Shown: in pieces, positions 50,079 through 53,718 of the stretch
Position numbering within the stretch: position 1 is the first letter of the stretch
How the letters are laid out: every line of letters begins with the position of its first letter
From: Anaerolineales bacterium UBA5797
Lineage (GTDB): Bacteria; Chloroflexota; Anaerolineae; Anaerolineales; Villigracilaceae
DNA: 53,718 nt
Reading direction: 5' to 3'
Assembly (NCBI GenBank): GCA_002418205.1
Contig: DIDP01000037.1
Span: forward strand, 1-53,718
Notes under the pieces: model-generated
The model's input: the letters and a program-made list of their open reading frames with translations, nothing else
The model's database searches: none
What the model was told of the DNA's origin: nothing
Made by a program: the position numbers and the translations under genes

Positions 50079-50627
50079 ATGAAAACAGTGTCTGAAGAGC
50101 GGGAACTCCTGCGCCTGGTATCCAGGCTCGATACGAATGCCCTGGCGGATGTCTATGACACGCACAGCCCGGGTATCTATCGGTATGCCATGCGCCTGCT
50201 CGGAGACACCTGCCTGGCGGAGGACTGCGTTGCCGAAACCTTTGCGCGTTTCCTGAAATCGCTGCAGGAACGGCGCGGTCCGAGCGACCACCTCCAGGCG
50301 TATCTGTACCGCATCGCGCACAACTGGATCGTGGACCTGTATCGGAACAACGAAAAGATCGTCGAGTTGGACGATGCCATTCGGAGCGACTCAGACCTCC
50401 CTGAGGAGGAAGCGGCGAAACAGATCCGGCAGAAACAGATCCGCAGGGCGATCCGCAAGCTGACACCCGATCAGCAGAAGGTCATCCTGCTCAAGTATCT
50501 GGAAAGTTGGAGCAATGAGGAAGTGGCGCGTTTGTTGAAGAAGCCCGTCGGCGCAGTCAAATCCATTCAGCACCGCGCGTTGAGAAGTTTGCATAAATTA
50601 CTGGACGAAAGAGTTGACCATGAATGA
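50079..50627 (+). CDS. ECF-type RNA polymerase sigma factor
   Basis: A 182-residue sigma factor. Region 2 covers about 24-95 (DVYDTHSPGIYRYAMRLLGD, YLYRIAHNWIVDLYRN) and region 4 about 125-178 (LTPDQQKVILLKYLE, WSNEEVARLLKKPVGAVKSI). The ATG at 50079 abuts an AAAGGA; the GTG at 50088 has better spacing (8 nt) and may be the real start. Its stop overlaps the ATG of the downstream DUF5667-like protein by 8 nt, as in many sigma/anti-sigma pairs. Confidence 0.9.
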   Translation: MKTVSEERELLRLVSRLDTNALADVYDTHSPGIYRYAMRLLGDTCLAEDCVAETFARFLKSLQERRGPSDHLQAYLYRIAHNWIVDLYRNNEKIVELDDAIRSDSDLPEEEAAKQIRQKQIRRAIRKLTPDQQKVILLKYLESWSNEEVARLLKKPVGAVKSIQHRALRSLHKLLDERVDHE

Positions 50628-51657
50628 GCAGATCGAAACAAGGATCAAGGAACGACTCGATGAGATCAAGGCGATTCCGGCGCGGGACCCGAAGGCTGCT
50701 GCACGCGGCAGGGCAACCTTCTTGAGCCAGGCAGTATCTGCCAGTGAGTCCCGGCGTCATAGAGGGTGGAATTCAATTTTCAGAAAGGAACAATTTGCCA
50801 TGAACGCGATACTCTCAATCCTTGTGCTTGCCGGTCTGTTGTTTGGTGGTGGGGCGACCGTGAGCGCGGCACAAGACGATCTGCCCAACCAGCCGCTCTA
50901 TGCGGTCAAGACCTGGAGCGAGGACCTCAGCCTGCAGTTCCAGAATAATCAGGAGGAGAAGGTCAACCGCCTGATGGAGCTGGCGCAGACCCGTGTGCAG
51001 GAAATGGCGAAGCTGAACGAACTGGGCGAGCCTGTTCCCGATCAGGTCAGGCTGCGACTCGAACAGCACATCCAACAGGCGCTGCAGACCTGCACAACCA
51101 TGGACGATGCCACGCTCGACCGTACGTTATTGCAGTTGCGCGACCGCCTGCAACAACAGGACCGCGATATGGAACGTCTGCAACTCCATACGCAATCACA
51201 GGACACCCTGCAACTGTTGACCCAGACCCGCACGATGTTGCGCGAGCGCCTGCGACTGGTGGAGGATGGACTGCTCAACCACGAGATGTTCCGCTACCGA
51301 ATCCAGACCGGCTTCCGGTATGGACAGGATGAGGAGTTGACCCCGCCTGCGCAAAATCAGAATCAGAATGGACCACAGAACGGTCAGCCCATATTGACCC
51401 CCGGTGGACCCAACACACAACCCGGCGGACCGAATCTCGAACCCGGCGGCACCAGCACCGGACCCGGTGAACCGAACGCCGATCCCGGCGGACCGAACAC
51501 CAGCCCGGGCGGTCCAAACCCGGATGCCGGAGGCAACAACAATGATTCGGGGTCGGGAGCCAATAACAACGATGGAGGCGGAAGCGGCTCAGGTGGAGGC
51601 AGCTCGGGAGGCAGCGGCGGACCGAACGATAATGGTTCCGGTGGAAACAAGAATTAA
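50620..51657 (+). CDS. DUF5667-like membrane-anchored protein with Pro/Gly repeat tail
   Basis: A 345-residue protein. A cytosolic N-terminus of about 55 residues, then a membrane helix (about 58-80, ILSILVLAGLLFGGGATVSA), then DLPNQPLYAVKTWSEDLSLQ, the DUF5667 hallmark, and coiled-coil helices rich in Gln/Leu/Arg (about 95-235). The tail (about 245-345) has PGGPN heptads repeated six times and ends in Gly/Asn/Ser low complexity. It overlaps the ECF sigma by 8 nt and may be an anti-sigma factor, though no zinc anti-sigma motif is visible. The tail may cross or bind the cell wall. Confidence 0.75.
   Translation: MNEQIETRIKERLDEIKAIPARDPKAAARGRATFLSQAVSASESRRHRGWNSIFRKEQFAMNAILSILVLAGLLFGGGATVSAAQDDLPNQPLYAVKTWSEDLSLQFQNNQEEKVNRLMELAQTRVQEMAKLNELGEPVPDQVRLRLEQHIQQALQTCTTMDDATLDRTLLQLRDRLQQQDRDMERLQLHTQSQDTLQLLTQTRTMLRERLRLVEDGLLNHEMFRYRIQTGFRYGQDEELTPPAQNQNQNGPQNGQPILTPGGPNTQPGGPNLEPGGTSTGPGEPNADPGGPNTSPGGPNPDAGGNNNDSGSGANNNDGGGSGSGGGSSGGSGGPNDNGSGGNKN
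51407..51536 (+). repeat. 21-bp coding repeats (PGGPN heptads)
   Basis: Six to seven imperfect tandem units of 21 bp encode PGGPNTQ, PGGPNLE, PGGTSTG, PGEPNAD, PGGPNTS and PGGPNPD. Unit number could vary by slippage. Confidence 0.7.
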
Positions 51658-51672
51658 GTGATCACGTTACGG

Positions 51673-51704
51673 GCTCCCCGTCGAAGGATGACGGGGAGCT
51701 TTTT
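51673..51704 (+). terminator. Intrinsic terminator after the sigma/DUF5667 operon
   Basis: GCTCCCCGTC (51673-51682) and GACGGGGAGC (51690-51699) with a 7-nt loop followed by TTTTT. Confidence 0.9.
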
Positions 51705-51714
51705 GATTCAGCGA

Positions 51715-53109
51715 CTAATCGTCGTCCCCTCCATCGCCTCCGCCATCTCCATCCGGGTTGTTGCTGTCATGGCAGGCGAGGCAGGTTGCCGTATGCAACG
51801 TCTGCGTGTGGCAGTCGCGGCATGAGGCGCCGCCGTGGTTGACCCCGCTTCCGCCCTCGTCCGCGATGCCCGGATGCGGACCGCGATAACGCGCGAACCA
51901 ATTGTCCGTTGTATGGCAGGAGGCGCAATCCAATCCGAACATTCCAGCATGGAAGACCGGATCAGCATGACAACTCACGCAGGCAGTGGACAAACCGGCA
52001 AACTGGGCATTCTGATGACATCGTTCGCATGCCACGCCTATGTGACCGCCCGTCAACGGGAAGTTGCTCAGGTTGTGATCGAATGTGGCATTCTCCCAAT
52101 CCGTCGGCATGTGGCAGGCGGCGCAGTCCGTGCCGAAACGCCCCTGATGTTCATCGTCCTGCCGATGACAGGAGTAGCAATCCATCGGCGTGCCCTTGTA
52201 CACGCGGTTTTGATGACACGCCTCACAGGCGACCTCGGCGTGTTCGCCCTCCAGTTTGAAAGCAGAAAGATTGTGATCGAACTTCGCGGGCGACCAGCCG
52301 TCTGTTGTGTGGCAGGCGGCGCAGTCCGTGCCGAAGCGCCCTTCATGCGGCTCGTCATTGCGATGACAGGCATGACAATCCTGCGGCGTCGCCTGAAAAT
52401 CACCCGGCCCGCGCGCATCCGTATGACATCTCACGCACGGAAGCCCGATATGTCCGCCGGTGAGTCTGAACGAAAAATTGTTATGACCGAATTTCGTCAC
52501 CAGGCTATCCACACCGTCATGACAATCCAGGCACGCCGCACCGAACGAAAGCGTATGCGCCGTCATGAAGCCGGCGTCCATTTGACGATGGCAGGCATCG
52601 CAGATATTTGGATCGAATCTGGAAATATCCTCAACGTGACAATCGGAGCAGACGAACGCTTCACGCCCAGCCGTAAGCTGGTGACCGTTTAATGAGAATC
52701 CCACCACCTCATGCGGGAACGCCGCGTCGCCCATCTCGGTCAGTTTTGCATCCGGTCCGCGGTGTTCAGGGTGGCAATGACGACAGCCCAGCTCCGGGTT
52801 GTCGTGCAGCATCGAGCCGTGCATCGAAGCCACGTCCTTCATCTGCACCGCGATCGCGCCGTGACAATCCACACAGCGGTCCTCCATCCTTGCCGGTTCC
52901 CACGGCGCGGTGTGACAGACTTTGCAATTCCCGCCGGTCTCCGCATGCGACGTGACCCCGCCCAGCATCTCTCCGTTTTGCGCATTCAACGGACCCGGGT
53001 TATAGAGCAGGCCTCCCCGGGCATAGGCATACCCCGCGATCGCCAGAGCGGTGATGGTCGCGGCGATGAGACCCGTTCCGGATAAACAACCCAAACGATT
53101 GCTTCGCAT
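51715..53109 (-). CDS. Seventeen-CXXCH multiheme cytochrome c
   Basis: A 464-residue exported cytochrome. The N-terminal hydrophobic stretch (about 11-30) is a signal or membrane anchor. I count 17 CXXCH motifs, e.g. CKVCH, CVDCH, CRHCH, CAACH, CLACH. A unit of about 62 residues (FDHNLS, GGH or GEH, V/P-CERCH, then RFGTDCAACH) recurs three times. The C-terminus is a Gly/Asp tail. Such proteins carry electrons outside the membrane. It is followed at 13 bp by a cytochrome-b-like membrane gene on the same strand, a likely electron donor or quinol contact. GGGAGG precedes the ATG. Confidence 0.93.
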   Translation of the reverse strand: MRSNRLGCLSGTGLIAATITALAIAGYAYARGGLLYNPGPLNAQNGEMLGGVTSHAETGGNCKVCHTAPWEPARMEDRCVDCHGAIAVQMKDVASMHGSMLHDNPELGCRHCHPEHRGPDAKLTEMGDAAFPHEVVGFSLNGHQLTAGREAFVCSDCHVEDISRFDPNICDACHRQMDAGFMTAHTLSFGAACLDCHDGVDSLVTKFGHNNFSFRLTGGHIGLPCVRCHTDARGPGDFQATPQDCHACHRNDEPHEGRFGTDCAACHTTDGWSPAKFDHNLSAFKLEGEHAEVACEACHQNRVYKGTPMDCYSCHRQDDEHQGRFGTDCAACHMPTDWENATFDHNLSNFPLTGGHIGVACERCHQNAQFAGLSTACVSCHADPVFHAGMFGLDCASCHTTDNWFARYRGPHPGIADEGGSGVNHGGASCRDCHTQTLHTATCLACHDSNNPDGDGGGDGGDDD

Positions 53110-53122
53110 TCTCCCTCCCGCC

Positions 53123-53677
53123 TTACTTCAAAAAGGTGGCGTAATACAGCGCCGCGACGATGTGGACGAACGCCGAGATGAACAACGCCATGCCGATCGG
53201 GATATGGACCGTATGCCACAACGCCAGCAGACGGCGCGCCTGCTTGAGCGCCTCCTGGGAGAGCGTGCCCTCGATCTCGAGCCCGTCCAAAGTCCGCGGG
53301 ATGCGGGTGAAGATGTAGCGTCCGATAAAGCCGCTGACCACAATGATCATCGTCAGCAGTGTGGTCACGCCCGCGATCCCGTTGAACTTCCAGGAGGTAT
53401 GCAGCAGGACCATGTACGGACCGACGATCCCGGTGAAGATGTGCAGTTGCAACCACGCCGACATCCTCCCCCACTTCACACTCCGGCTGCGCTTGCGGAG
53501 ACTGTACAGCGTCTCGGTCATGAGCATGAATATGAAACCGACAATCCCAATGCCGTGCCCGAACAACTCACCGGCGGGCGGGATCTCGCGCGTCAAAAAG
53601 ATCACAAGACCATACAGACCGGTGATGAGCAGCATTACAACAAAGGCAGCCCAGAGTTCCTTATTGCCACGAAGCAT
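53123..53677 (-). CDS. Cytochrome b-like integral membrane protein
   Basis: A 184-residue membrane protein with five hydrophobic helices. His residues fall within helices (LHIFTGIVGPYMVLLH, WHTVHIPIGMALFISAFVHI), suitable as heme b ligands, as in cytochrome b561-type or formate-dehydrogenase gamma-like subunits. The exact family is not certain. GGAGGAG before the ATG sets the start. It is upstream of and co-oriented with the multiheme cytochrome gene, so the two probably form a quinol-to-cytochrome route. Genes further upstream may lie beyond the window. Confidence 0.75.
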   Translation of the reverse strand: MLRGNKELWAAFVVMLLITGLYGLVIFLTREIPPAGELFGHGIGIVGFIFMLMTETLYSLRKRSRSVKWGRMSAWLQLHIFTGIVGPYMVLLHTSWKFNGIAGVTTLLTMIIVVSGFIGRYIFTRIPRTLDGLEIEGTLSQEALKQARRLLALWHTVHIPIGMALFISAFVHIVAALYYATFLK

Positions 53678-53718
53678 TTCTCCTCCAGGAATGATCGGCG
53701 CTAGAGCGTGTTATGAAC

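Overview
The window looks like a chromosome fragment of a Chloroflexota bacterium, most likely Anaerolineae. The reasons are indirect: moderately high GC, glycine-rich secreted proteins, DUF11 repeats joined to a sortase, BTAD/AAA regulators, class III cyclase-AAA-TPR proteins and DUF3048 lipoproteins, all of which I associate with that group. No rRNA, tRNA or CRISPR array was seen.

Layout. (1) 1-2557 is an accessory stretch: a partial reverse-strand gene, a RelE/HigB-like toxin with an XRE antitoxin, an attC-like integron recombination element split by a 771-nt ORF-less group II intron, and an S51 peptidase gene. (2) 3039-13000 is mostly metabolism: an AtuA/DUF4387 pair, then on the minus strand yvcK, gapA, pgk, tpiA and a membrane metalloprotease, then a ROK glucokinase and a class III aminotransferase on the plus strand. 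(3) 13070-27051 holds a 1546-residue secreted protein with a glycine-rich head, DUF11 repeats and a C-terminal sortase domain, then a cytosolic histidine kinase, PepF, a CpXC protein, a small secreted protein and a cyclase-AAA-TPR protein. (4) 27053-44411 holds a PIG-L deacetylase with a phospholipase-D-like lipoprotein, MurJ, xseA-xseB with a DUF212 membrane protein, a HIT protein, two DUF3048 lipoproteins that each carry an inserted SdrD-B-like domain, AlkD, a truncated globin, an alpha/beta hydrolase, and thiolase plus 3-hydroxyacyl-CoA dehydrogenase. (5) 45008-53677 is an envelope/regulatory region: a BTAD (SARP-like) regulator followed by three direct repeats with an 11-bp period, two secreted proteins, a sigma region-4-only ORF, an ECF sigma factor overlapping a DUF5667-like secreted protein, and a 17-CXXCH cytochrome with a cytochrome-b-like membrane partner.

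How the parts fit. gapA-pgk-tpiA with yvcK and glucokinase form a central glycolysis/gluconeogenesis block. Regions 3 and 5 concern the cell surface: adhesin-like repeats, sortase, gly-rich exported proteins and multiheme electron transfer, under SARP-like and ECF-type control. Many starts lie 6-11 nt downstream of a good -10 box, so leaderless or near-leaderless mRNAs seem common.

The points most worth follow-up are the intron-split attC-like site, the surface protein with its own sortase domain, the BTAD gene with 11-bp repeats, and the domain insertion in both DUF3048 proteins.
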